The notes beneath the pieces were generated by a model. The model made no database searches, had not been told where the DNA came from, and saw only the letters and a list, made by a program, of their open reading frames with translations. A stretch of 64,000 nucleotides of DNA. Source: Drosophila pseudoobscura. Taxonomy: Eukaryota > Arthropoda > Insecta > Diptera > Drosophilidae. Of the stretch, positions 35,005 to 46,889 are shown in pieces; the first letter of the stretch is position 1, and each line of letters opens with the position of its first letter. The stretch lies in contig NC_046683.1 in the NCBI RefSeq assembly GCF_009870125.1, positions 2,790,001 through 2,854,000 of the forward strand, in the 5' to 3' direction. Made by a program: the position numbers and the translations under genes.

Positions 35005-36800
35005 GTGGCGCTGCAAATCATGGTCATGTGATGCTGGTATGGCTTCGATGACGATGCCGGGGGCGCAGGTGGCTCCGGTGCATCCGTTCTGGATGCGTCG
35101 CCAGGGGACGCACCTCTGTCGATGCCCGACCCTCGCGGCCACTTGAGCGCCGGCCCAACGCTGGGGGGGATGAGCGGAGCGGGTCGTCGGGCATGCTCGG
35201 CGAGTGGTTCGTATGCCAGTTTGTATGCGGATGCCAATGCGGATATGGATACGGATGCAAATGGGGATGGGGATGCATGGCCAGGAGCAGGAGCAGGGGC
35301 AAAAAACAGCCGAAATGGGAACAGATGGATGGACAAGGCGCCGTGGACATGTGATTGAGACAGACAGACGGACAGACAGACCGAAACATATAGAGAGAAA
35401 AAGCAAACGAAAGTGTTCAAAAGTCTTATACGTATAAGTGTTTGGCCTCAGCGATTCCTCATCTTGGAAATCCCTAAATCTAATTTATACTACTTCTTCC
35501 GCTGTGTTTATCATTTCTTTTTCCTTTTCCTTCTTATTTTTGTTTAGAATCAGAATCAGAAGATAAATATATCGATCTACATATATACGAGTATATATAA
35601 ATTCCTTTGTGCAATAGTTGAAAGCAATAATGTTTGTCCATTGAGATATCTATCTATCTATCTATTTATCTATCTATCTATCGTTCAGTCTACTGTATGG
35701 CCCTTTCAATGTTAAATGTTTACATTATACAACTATATACACAGATATACACAAGCATATACCTATTATGTACATGAATATACATGTATGTATATTCCAC
35801 ATAGGAGTCAAGAGCAATTTCGATTTGTACGAGTTATACACCTCAAAACAAAACAAGCAACCAAGCAATCCCCAGGAGAGACTCTTCCTCTGTAAATATG
35901 TATTTGTAGTCCATTCGACATGTTCCTTAACCAGACCCAGACCCAGGCCCAGCATTCGCATACCCCCCTGCAACTCCCTGCATGTGGATACGTATGGTAT
36001 GCACAGACGGACATAGTACGTATACATAAAAATAGGAAAGAAGGCATATACATAGTCCTGTCCTGTATGTGTGTGTGTGGAAAACCGAAATCAAATTCTA
36101 ATCACAGTTTGTGTGGCCTCGTGTTCTTTGTTCCTTCTGTGCGTGCGTGCAAGAAAGTACATAGTATGTAACCTATTAGCCACAACTCTAGTAACTGTCT
36201 AGTAACCCCAAAAGAGAAGAACTTTCGTTGATTTGTATTTGTATAGAAGAGCCTTGTATATATAAAGAAAGAGAGAGAGAGAGAGAGAGAGTAGAGTGTA
36301 GTGGGAGATGTAGGCGGATGTGTGCTGTTTGCAACCACAAAACGGAAGGGAAATCCAAGCACATCACAAGGGAAGATATTGTAACCGACTACTGTAACGA
36401 TTACGATAATGCAAATGTTTTATTTATTATATATGCATTCGGCAACAAGCAACAATTCATGAAACGATCTGTTTTCGACTGATTTATGTGTTAAAGTTTA
36501 AGCTTTGGTACCGAGTATGTCTAGGCCTATGTATGTATGTATATTTTGAAGCGAGCAGTATCCTTGGCTGTGCGTATACGCCTGGAACGATCTTCTGGTT
36601 CTTCACCCTATACGCACACCCATCCATGCTGTACTCTCTATACACAGTCTGTGCGAGATGTGTACGTACGTTTTTAGTTTTTATGCGCATATTGTATATT
36701 GTAAAAACATTCAACTGAAAAACCATAATAAACCATCAAACCGAACTCTGATGAATACCAGTAACGAGACAAATTCAATAAATAACTAGCTTTAAACGAA
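35005..36800 (+). other. hep 3' untranslated region
   Basis: No coding signal follows the hep stop. The region contains GATGC-type and CAGA-type repeats at 35215-35390, a (TCTA)n tract at 35646-35682 and a (GA)n tract near 36266-36292. AATAAA motifs near 36725 and at 36777-36782 fit the end of the transcript. Confidence 0.6.
36777..36782 (+). terminator. Polyadenylation signal, probable hep end
   Basis: Exact AATAAA, 1.77 kb after the hep stop, followed by AT-rich DNA and then the convergent ATPase gene. Confidence 0.45.
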
Positions 36801-37120
36801 ACCATGCACGGCAGCACAATGGCAGTTTCGAGTGGCAGTGCTTCGGAATGCTTTGATTCCCATCCGTATAATGTAGTCACAATATTATTCGAATACAATT
36901 CACGTAAAATGTAAAAACTATTTCCTGCCCAAAACGCAAGTCTATCAAGTCATAAAAGATACTTTCAGTGCCACAATATGCATCATATATTCGCATAGTC
37001 TACGGATCCGAATGCGAGCGTTTTGTCGGATCAAGTCTCGCATTTGACCCGTTTCGCGAGTCATTTGTGAGCGTGTGGAGTGCTTAATACGACAGATACT
37101 CGATGCCATTTGCAGAGTTA

Positions 37121-37126
37121 TTTATT
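37121..37126 (-). terminator. Polyadenylation signal for the Na+/K+-ATPase paralogue
   Basis: AATAAA on the minus strand, 12 bases after the ATPase stop. This implies a very short 3' untranslated region. Confidence 0.55.
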
Positions 37127-37137
37127 TATGTCAATGG

Positions 37138-40100
37138 CTAGTAATATGTCTCCTGCTCCACCCAGCCGCCGGGGTTTCGGCGAATGAGATAGCGGCGACC
37201 CTCGTCAAATAGAATAATGAGCACTCCAAACGGAAAGGCATAGGTCCACCATATAAATCTGGAAGTAGGAGTGTCTGCAAAGTGGTTCAAGCTGGTTAAG
37301 TCTACGTTCTCTTACTTGACGGGGTACATTCTTAGTGCTTTTTTCATGCCTGGCAGGTAGCAGAGTGCACCTGCGATAACTGTTTCCAGAACCAATGCGA
37401 AATTGAGCACATGATTGCTCATGCCCTGATGTAATATGGAGTTTCGGCGCGTTTTGCAGATTATTAAATCGGCCCACTGGGTGACGACAATTGAGACAAA
37501 ATACCCCGTGCAGGCCGTATACTGGAGCTCCTTGCGTTCCTCGTAGGTCTGCAGTGAAACAATGAAGTAGATTAAACCTTGAGTCCATTTAAACCTTAGG
37601 CCATCGATTGTACCCATTCTTGGCCATAGTCGTCTCTCAGGTCCTCGACATCCTTGGCGTCCCATTGATCCCGAACTCCCACGAGGGACATGGGCGGAAA
37701 TCCATGTTCGGCCATTATGGCAAAAAATGTGAAGAAACAAGCGACGGTTTGTATGATTCCGATCTGCAAATAGGCCATCAAAATCAACCTGTAACATTGA
37801 AGTGGATTGCAGTTAGGGGAAACTCCGATTGAAACACATCTAAGCATACTTTTTGTTAACCAGGCGGTCTTCGAATGGATCCCTCGGCATGCGGGACATG
37901 ATGTCGGATTCGGCTTTCTCATAAGCAAGGGATATGGCCGGCAGCATATCGGTTCCGATGTCAATGCACAGAATGGCGATGGTCCCCAGGGCCAATGGAA
38001 TGTCAATTGTCACAAACAGCAAGAAGGGCACTATCTCGGGCAGATTCGAGGTCAGAGTGTAAGCAATTGACTTTTTGAGATTGTCGAATATGAGGCGGCC
38101 CTCCTCAATGCCCACAACAATGGAGGCAAAGTTGTCGTCCAGCAGAATCATGTCCGCGGCCTGCTTGGAAACATCCGATCCGGCAATGCCCATGGCCACG
38201 CCAATGTCGGCCCGCTTCAAGGCCGGCGAGTCGTTGACGCCGTCGCCCGTGACGGCAACAATTTCGCCGCGCCTCTGACAGGCCTCGACTATGATGAGCT
38301 TCTGTTGCGGCGAAGTGCGGGCGAATACGATTTCAGTGTGGTAGTAAATGACGGCATCCAGGTCTTCTGCCTTCATGTCGCGGAGCTCTCCGCCGTGTAC
38401 CACGATGGAAGTGGCTGAGCGGGGGTCCACCTGGTGGATATCAACGCCACGCGACTTGGCAATGTCCTCCGCCGTGGGCTTCGTTATGATGCCCACACTC
38501 TTGGCTATGGCCTTGGCTGTGATGGGATGATCCCCAGTTACCATGATTACTCGCACTCCCGCCGATCGACACTTCGATACTGCGTCTGGAACGGCCGCCC
38601 TCGGGGGATCTATCATGGATATTAGGCCCACAAAGCGCAGCTGCGTGAGCGGAAAGTTTGGTGGCTCCGTACTGAACTCGTAGGACAGCGGATACTCGTC
38701 CTTCGTTAGCATGAGGTCGGCGAATCCCAACACTCGCTCCCCCATTCCGCCCATCTCCATGTAGGCCTCCTCGAACTCATCCTTCAGCTGCTGCGTCAGT
38801 TTGACGGTTTTTCCCTGGATCATTATCGTTTCACAGCGGTCCAATATTCTTTCTGGGGCACCTTTCATCTCTACAATATAGTGAGCATCTTCCGCATCGA
38901 ACTCGTGCACAGAAACTTGATATTTTTCCGTGGAATTGAAGGGTATCTCGGTCATCTTGAGGTGCTTTCGTCGAACTGGTCCGACGCCGCCATAGACAGT
39001 CTCCGCAAATTTGAGCAGTGCCGCCTCCGAAGCGTTCCCACTTACATCTTTCTTGATAATCGGTAAATCCTCTTGGCCTCCTTTGAAATCCGCCGAGTTG
39101 CAGAGGGCTGAGCAGAGCAAAAGCGCGTTGAAGGAGGCATCGCTCTTATCGAACTTTGACCCTCTGAAGTTCTCCGTGGTATCGCATTCCACTATGGCCT
39201 GATCATACCACATGTGTGCCACTGTCATTCGATTCTGCGTCAGAGTGCCCGTCTTATCGGAGCAGATGGTCGACGTAGAGCCCAATGTTTCGACGGCTTC
39301 CAAGTTCTTCACGAGGCAATTCTTAGACGCCATGCGCTTGGCTGTCAGCGTCAGGCAGACAGTAACTGTTACGAGCAGACCCTCCGGCACATTGGCCACT
39401 ATGATGCCGATGAGGAACACAACGGCGTCTATGAACGTGTATCCAAGAACTAATGCTATCACAAAGAACGTGAAACCCAACAGACACGCCAGAATTGTAA
39501 TAAATCGAATAAAACGTTCTATTTCCCGGGATATGGGCGACTGTACTTCGTCCAAGCCGGCCGCCAAGTTGGCTATTCTGCCCATCACGGTGTTGTCGCC
39601 GCAGCTGATGACAACTCCCCGGCAAGTGCCTTCGAGGACGTTGGTCGAGAAGAAGGCTAGATTTTTGGTTTCCAGCGGATTCTCATGTGTGTATTCGGGC
39701 GATCTAACCTGTGGTTCCGACTCCCCCGTCAACGATGAGTTGTCCACCTTTAGGCCGTGGGACTCCAGGATTCGAATGTCGGCCGGAACTCGATCGCCGA
39801 ACTTCACCTCCACGATGTCGCCCTTGACGAGCTGATCTGCGGGTATGGTGTTTATTTCGCCATCTCGAATAACTGTGGCATATTGCGGAACCATATTCTT
39901 GAACGAATCCATAATGGCCGATGATTTATGAACCTGAACAAAAGGAAATCATTCAATTAATAGATGTGCAGTGTACTTTTCATCGCCGAACACCCGCATC
40001 TATAGTCCCTATAAGTGTATCATGAATGATTCTACTTATGCGATAGTCCTATTCCCAAGAGGACCCCAAAGAGGGCCTTGGGCGAAAGAGAAAGTTAGGT

Positions 40101-40783
40101 GTTCTTAGACGAGATATCTGAGAGCTGTACCCACGTGGTACACCACAAAACTCACAGAAAAGGCCTCAACAAAAAAGTATTAATACTGAAATCAGGTTAT
40201 ACTCGTAACGAGCCATCTCTGGAACCAAGTTCTGGTTTCATTGGTAAATTGTGTCATGTAGCAATGACTCCTCGCGAGTGAACAATAAAATTTACCTGGA
40301 AGTAGGAGAATAAGCCAGTGATGATCACCAATATGGCCAAGGCCAAGCCAAGAAACATGTTGTCATCAGGTGCATCGGGTTGGGTTTGAGATTGTATAAT
40401 GTACCCAACGAAGCACAGGAAAGATCCAGCCCACAGCAACATGGCAAATCCGCCAAACATATTCCTAAGGAATATTACAAACTGGGACGTTTCTGCGGCT
40501 GGTGTTAGCATATTGGGGCCATCCTGTTCCAGTCGCATTGCTGCATCCGACTTAGATAAACCCTGTGCAAATTGGAAGGCACAAGGAAGGTTTTTGGGAA
40601 ATTAGCAGTCAATACGGGCCCTCTGGCTGCTCGGCCTACCTTGACCGGATCAGTGTTCATCCGCTCCAAGAGTTCCTCCAGCGGTATTTTATGGAGATCG
40701 GTTTCGACATCTTTCTTATACGATTGAATATCCTTCTTGGGTTCTTTTAATTTTATGAATTTCTTTTTCTCTTTTGAAGCCAT
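37138..40783 (-). CDS. Na+/K+-ATPase alpha subunit paralogue
   Basis: Six exons: 40783-40640, 40562-40296, 39933-37850, 37788-37614, 37548-37316 and 37258-37138. They give a complete 1007-aa P-type ATPase, the standard alpha length. The N-terminus is lysine-rich ([13 protein letters not shown]). I see the phosphorylation motif [13 protein letters not shown] ([10 protein letters not shown]), [12 protein letters not shown], the ion-site stretches VANVPEGLL and CIDIGTDM (both Asp of TM6) and a C-terminus ending ETYY. It would pump Na+ out and K+ in at the plasma membrane, with a beta subunit. It is clearly diverged from the near-invariant main Atpalpha: the TM1-TM2 loop reads [12 protein letters not shown], and TM5 has PEIVPF where PEITPF is usual. 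JYalpha-like paralogues with testis roles exist in Drosophila, but I cannot assign orthology. All residues I checked for catalysis are intact. Confidence 0.95.
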
Positions 40784-41516
40784 GTTTCAAACGAACAGGC
40801 TTTTGTGGTTAAAGTTGATGTCGTATTGTACGTATATGGGATTTGGAAACAAATGATTTCTTGATAATTTTTTAATCTCTGTAACAGTTTTTTCACAGCA
40901 ATGTTTGTGTTTCCGGGTAGTCTATTAGAGTCTATTCTATTTCCAATACTGCTCAAGGATTGCATGGGTAACAGCCAGAAGGAAGCCATAATAAAAACCT
41001 AGAATTCGACGGGAATGTCGATTTGAGTCATCCCCCGACTATATGTACAAGATTGCCGAATTTCGATCAGCTCGGACATGAAGAAAATCTATTTCCATCT
41101 ATTTTTCGTCCCCTGGTGGAGTGACAGAACCGAATGTAACGGCCCTAAGGTACTTCGTTAGTAGGAAAAGAGAGAGACAGAGAACTCGAATATTTGTGAG
41201 ACGGAGCTCAGGAATAGTCAGGAATATTGTACAAGTTACAGAATTCATATGATTACAAGTTTACTAACCGATAGAGAGGCTTTTTATAAGTGGTGTTACA
41301 AAGGTCAAAGGTAGAGGTAGCTCAGGGAACATTACTGGCCCATTAATGTTCATCTGATACTTTACAAAGATGGTCCAAGCAGGTATCGACTTATTTCCAG
41401 AGGCACCTATTTTCAGTAATTAGTAAATTAATGTAGATCATTGGCAAGGGAAACCTTATTTTCAAAATATATTGCAATAAATTTTTATAAGGGTAAAAAC
41501 ACACACATACTTTCTG
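40784..41516. other. Spacer between polycystin-like and ATPase genes
   Basis: A 0.73-kb spacer holding the ATPase promoter and the end of the polycystin-like transcript. A candidate solo LTR at 41135-41300 is listed separately. No coding content. Confidence 0.6.
41135..41300 (+). mobile_element. Candidate solo LTR or short inverted-end element
   Basis: A 166-bp stretch bounded by TGTAAC at the left and GTTACA at the right, as in many retrovirus-like LTRs. I see no target-site duplication. The boundary match is short, so chance is possible. Confidence 0.25.
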
Positions 41517-44500
41517 CTAAATATGATCATAGTATCCAATTAATAGGATAGTCTTTTCCATAGCTGCTTGTAAGAAAGCAGTGGTTATAAAACATATCAA
41601 GGCTACCCAGAATACTGAAGACAAGTCGTGGTATTTCTTCGGACTCGGGTCGCAGGACAGGGCCACATAGGATGGCCCAAAGTACTGAACAACAATGCAA
41701 ATCGTGACAAATATCTTGACTATAAAAATGCAACTGCGCTCCCAGCGACAGAACGAAGAACAGTGCGTTCCGATGCGCCAGGGACCGATGATTGGTTGAA
41801 ACAGATACCAGCCTCCCATGCAAATTTCCAGTATATGGGCGAAACGTCCGCGCCAAGGGTATACCTCTTTTTCGGTGGTTTTCGCGAAGTAAAATACCGG
41901 AGCTGATATGTATCTGGAGGTGTTCGGGGCACCCCTCAGCCATTTATGAATGAGGAAGGTCTGTGTCTGTCCGGTGTGCATATCGGTAAGGACAACGGTC
42001 CGACAAAAGAAGTGCGGGTATATCCCAGAGTCGTCATGGCCGATCGCGATCTCAGCGGGCACCTGGACGAGCTCACGCTGAATACGGAACGATACTGTGC
42101 TGTTTCGAAGGAATGATTTGCAGATTGGGTCTTGGTAGACGATCATTTGCACAGTCCCCTGGGATGACTTCAATGAAACTATGATATTGCCCGACGAGCC
42201 GGCATTGAGTCGTCCACCGAAGGTGAGCCGGAGGACGATGTCGCCACGGTAGTACAGCTCTCTCGTATAGTAGTCTACAACACACAGCTGCCTGTCCCAA
42301 TGACGTATTGTCTTCATGTGATGAATTATGTATATTACAGTCAGCACGGTCATGAGCACGTACACGATAAGCATATCGTAGTGCCGTCTCGCCACTGGCC
42401 GATCCAGGTGGCATTTGATGTTCACGGGCACGGTGATTACGGGCATGGCATCCACATCAAAGTCGCCAATGACATTGCAGCTGCAGTGCACACCCGAGTT
42501 GGTGCTTTTGATCATATCGGGCATGCAGGATATTTTCTGCCAGCTATGCTCGGTGCCCGAGGAGTTCCAGGCTCGGCAGATATGGATCTCGGTGGCGAAC
42601 GAGAAGTAGGCTCCGTTCTGATCAAAGGTATCCCACGGCTCAGATGGATTGGATGCACGGAGAAAAATAAACGCCGAGCGCGCTTCACCGCAGCGATTTC
42701 TCAGTAGAAAATTGGTTCTCTGCTCAATGCCGTACTTCACTCGACACGTGGCGCCGTTCACGTCCATGTCCTCCAACTTGGGTACGTTCGTCATACGGAT
42801 CAGCACGTCGTAGTCTATCTGTGCTCGGATAAATGTCACCTTCAGCACTGACTTGGCATAGATTTCGGTGCGGTACATTCGAACCTCGAACGGGGTGTAA
42901 ACATTATCGTGAATAACGGCATAGGCCTCCTCCTCGGGTCCGCCAAAGAGTTCACTTCGCCTGTCCCGTTCGGCGCTGTCGATCTTCGGGGTATTCTCTA
43001 GCCTCGCGAAGAACTTGAGCGGTTCCAACAGCGGTGCGGACGGTAGGAACATTGAAGTGGTCGTAAACGCATTTACGACCAGCTCCTGGGTTCGCGATCG
43101 CTTCTTCGGGTACCACCAGTACTGGCTGATCTTATGACTGCGCACAGAAATCAGAACTTCGTTGTGTCGCAGTCGCCGACGCAGTTCCCGAAGAAGAGTC
43201 CGCGAAAACGAGAGCGTGTGCATCGAGTCGGCAGACTCGAATCGGAGACTGCGCTGGTAGTCCAGATCAAAGCTCTCCATGTGGATGGTGAAACTATCCT
43301 TTTTAATTAGTCTCGGGCCCTCGTGGGGGTGGAGACGACGGGCCGTTTCCATCCCCATATAAATGAGGCAGTTGCTCAGCTTCCAATACGCGTACATCCA
43401 GTTGTCCACATGTTCCAGGAGCGGTCGCAGGGACGACAGTTGCTCCAGTCTTTTTCCAAAGTTATTGATGTTTATGCACGACTCCGACTCCGTGAGGCAG
43501 TGCGCCTTGGGAATGTACTCCCACTCGGCGTTTATGATGTCCAGCATGTCGCACATATCGCTCGTCATCTGCTCGTAGTATTCGTCCAGCAGAGTGAGAT
43601 CGTTGCTCTCGACTATCAGCTTGTACGTTGAGGTGATTCTGTGGAACATTCTGGCCAATATAAGAGCCTTCATGTCATCGAGTGGCTGAATGGTGACCAC
43701 CACGTTCTTTGTGAGTCGCACCAGCTGCGTGAGTTCTACGGTTGACTGCGGCACATGTGCGGCGAGTGTATCCGTGAAAATAACCAGCATTTCCTTGGTT
43801 TTGATCGCTTTGGATATTAGACTCAACAGAGGATAGGCCTTCTGCCAGTCTGCGTACTCCAGCCAGTGACGCACTCGAGCCAGATGGTCAGTTATGATCT
43901 CGGGCTCCTTTTCTGGAATGGGTATTGCCTGGACCCGGACTTTAAGCTCAACATTTTCACAAACATCAAACTTATCGCATATCTGTGGAATGGGGTAGAG
44001 AGAGAGAGAGAAAAGTCTGCTGTTTTACTGCGCCAAATAGGAAAATAGGACCCGAAAAGAGAACGCGTTGCGGGAGCGGACGACCTTGTTAAAGGTCATC
44101 ATGGCTTCGCTCTGATGCCCCGCGAGGTATGCAATGGAAACAGATTACAGTACATACCTTTACGTAAACCTTATTCGTTGGAAGGAGTCGAACGACCATC
44201 TCCCGAGTCGACTGCCAGTCGATAATGAGAACGCGGCTGACTTCAACACAATACCGAAGGGGCATGAAGCGAGCTCGACTTCTCTGGCACTGGACCAAGA
44301 ACAGTGTCTCGAATGCATAGCCATCTCTCGGGACTATCGTGCACTTGGTGTCGGTGGGGCCAATGTTTTTCTCCAAAAATATCCAGTCCTCTCCATAATA
44401 GTTGTAGCTCGGGTTGTATAGATGGGCTGCTTCCACATTGAGATGTATGCTAACGTTCTGTTTGTTCATGTCCCTTTCCGTATAAATAAGTCGGTTTGCA

Positions 44501-45964
44501 TGTCCCTCTACTGGCAGATTATCCACTAGCCACTCCCATTTGGTAATGTTCTTGTTGCCAACGCCCTCGCATTTGCCCATCAGGTGGATGGGTTTTCCCG
44601 GATAGTACTTGTTCTCCTCGCAGTTCCGAACGCAGGCAACCTCCAGGTTTATCAGATGAGGGGAGAGGGCAAAGTCCAGTTTCTGCTTCGACCTGGCGGT
44701 GCGGATGGGATCGAAGGCGGAACGTATCAGCAGTACTACGTGGAGTGTCTGGTTATTCGGTTGGCTGTACGGTGGAATAATAATGCGATCTCCTGCGGAA
44801 CAAAGTTGTATACAATATAGGAGCAGAACGGTCTTGGACCGCACCGTGAAGTCTTACTTGTGCCCATGTCTTTCTTACAGACGTTCTTATGCTGCTTCAT
44901 TTTGGCGGTACACGACCACTTGTATTCGAGGTGTTGGGGTCCTTCCCGGGCAAGCGAAAGATCCTTGCTGAGGCTGCCGCTGATTGAGATGGTCTTACCG
45001 CGGAAAACCCTCCTGTAATTTCCGCCTCGAATAACAGGAAAGAGTCGTTGCGACGCCAAGGAAAGATAGCACTAAATGCACTAGATGTTCAACAGGACAG
45101 CCACAATAACAGAATAATTACCCGAGCCACAAGTGGTATGCGGCGTCCCACAATTTTGGCGTTCAGCCGCACGAGAACTATGCGGCTCAGAGGCGACTGT
45201 TGGCGCACGCTGAGACGATGCCGCGACAGTTTTATCTCCGGCCTCAGGGTGGCCCCCAGGAACTGCAGTAGTTCTGTGAGTACAAACAATGTATCCACAA
45301 TGTATCCACAATGTATAACGTGATCCCGAAGAAGGAACTTACTCGCATCGGTACTGTCGTGGAGGGTCCAGTGATATTGGATGAAGGTATCCATTGGGCA
45401 GAACCGGGAGAAGTTGGCTCGCAGGACAATTTCCTTGGATGTCTCGTAATATTGGGGCCGATTTGAGTCGAAGCAGCTTGGAATGTCGAATTTGGGCTCG
45501 CAGGCATTGCCCTGCATTAGCTTGACAATCGTATATGTCGTTGCTGTCACCGCATTGTCGTACAGGCCCTCGGTTGTAATGATCGCCGTGATAAGGAAGT
45601 GCCCGCTTGAAAAGAAGTTGGCTCTCGACACATGAAAATGACCCTTCACGTAGGGCAGATCCTTTTCTATCTTCACATCATAGAAGTCGAGTGTCTCCGA
45701 CAGGTTTGCTGTGCGATACCAGAACAAAGTCCCCTGGTGCTCGGTCACGTTTGTCTGGAAGTAGTCAACCAAAATCCTCACTTTCATGGTGACCCTAGTC
45801 GTGAACCACGTCTCTGGCATGGAGTCCAGGGTCGTGATTATATTTGCTCTTCCGAAGGCATTGTACCGGTTAATAAACACATGAACATTCAACTCATTTT
45901 TCGCATTCGCGACTACTACAGTGCACAAACAGCTTATAAGAAAAACCAATTGTTGCATCAACAT
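41517..45964 (-). CDS. Polycystin-1-like protein with GPS-like motif and PLAT domain
   Basis: Exons: 45964-45343, 45273-about 45122, about 45025-44858, 44792-44158 and 43982-41517 (stop TAG). About 1340 aa. The start ATG 45964 gives a signal peptide, MLMQQLVFLISCLCTVVVAN. The ectodomain is cysteine-containing and REJ/PKD-like (SISGSLSKDL; GKPIHLMGKCEGVG). A GPS-like motif with Trp and Cys (WQKISCMPDM, then GVHCSCNVIGDF) lies at about 42460-42560. It is followed by a membrane segment (about 42315-42375) and a PLAT domain (about 41945-42275, with LNAGSSGNIIVSL and EIAIGHDDSG). Two more hydrophobic segments lie near 41660-41730 and 41560-41620. This is the polycystin-1 order, but there are about 3 membrane segments against 11 in vertebrates. 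The family couples adhesion to calcium signalling. The junction of exons 2 and 3 is not resolved: the consensus donor and acceptors are out of phase. Confidence 0.85.
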
Positions 45965-46244
45965 ATTTGAGAGCCAGCAATCATTGTTTGTTTCAGGAAC
46001 AAACAAATGTCTTTCCAAATACTTGATTAACTTTTAAGGCATTAGCTGCTTTGTGTGCCCGAAAAGGGGTCGATCGGAAACATCGGTAAGGTGGTATTAG
46101 CTAGGGATTGGGTATTAGCCCAATCGATTGGTACCAAGTGTGGCATCACTCTATCTTGCAAAAGGAGTAGCTTTTCGAACATTTAGTATACGGTGGGTGC
46201 CAAAGAAAACTCTAGAGATTTTCACTTGAAAGGTTTCCCAATTC

Positions 46245-46500
46245 TCCCAGGATCATGATTATCGTGAGGGCTCATTCTTCGAAATACATTTGTAACAGTG
46301 TGATATCGCAGTAGTCTTCTAGTCTCTGAGATCGTGGCGCTTATCGGGACTGACAGACAGACATGGCTCTACCGACTAGGCTCTTCATGCTGATCAAGAA
46401 TATTTACACTTTGTGGGGTCGGAAACGCTTTCTTCTGGGTGTTACACACATTTAGTTCCACCACGAATCGAATATACCTCTATACTCATTTTGAGTATCA
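46245..46500 (-). mobile_element. DINE-1/INE-1 (Helitron-related) remnant
   Basis: Read on the minus strand it runs: a TATACC-like end, GTGTAACACCCAGAAGAAAG, CGTTTCCGACCCCACAAAGT, ATTCTTGATCAGCATGAAGA, then GAGCCATGTCTGTCTGTCAG. This is the order and wording of the 5' part of DINE-1/INE-1, the commonest Drosophila repeat, as I know it. The remainder of the element is diverged or missing. Confidence 0.7.
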
Positions 46501-46588
46501 GTTTTGATTCGAAGTTGGCCAGAGAATGGATGGGATTCCATTCATTGAAAGAATACAAGTTTTGTATTTTTTGTGGTTTTTTTGTTTG

Positions 46589-46602
46589 TTTATTGTTTAT
46601 TG
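46589..46602 (-). terminator. Polyadenylation signals for the gamma-glutamyltransferase
   Basis: Two AATAAA motifs on the minus strand, at 46594-46589 and 46602-46597, about 290 bases past the stop. Confidence 0.5.
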
Positions 46603-46889
46603 TATAAGGTAGTAGTTAGGTAGTAGCATATAAATTTATATAACGTACGATATACATAGTATGTAAAAAAAGACATAGCTAGCTTAAATACTTTTCACTT
46701 GATGCTGCGGCTGATCTTGACTCTGATCCTGATCCTGATACTGAGCCCCATCCGTCCACTTAAATTTCTCCTGCTCCTGCTCTTGCTCATCTAATCTCAA
46801 TGCGGTGTGTGAATGTGTGCGGCTGTGTGCGAGTGGGTGGGGAGGGGGCGGAGATGGAGACGGAGGCGGAGGCCTGGGAGGGTTGACCT

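Larger units (their letters stand above)
46019..46889. other. Spacer between polycystin-like and gamma-glutamyltransferase genes
   Basis: This contains the promoter side of the polycystin-like gene and the 3' untranslated region of the transferase. It also holds a DINE-1-like remnant and minus-strand AATAAA signals. (GA)-type and purine-rich repeats lie near 46835-46885. Confidence 0.6.

Noticed and set aside
35646..35682. CRISPR-like short repeat array
   Set aside because: It is a (TCTA)n microsatellite without spacers, in a fly genome.
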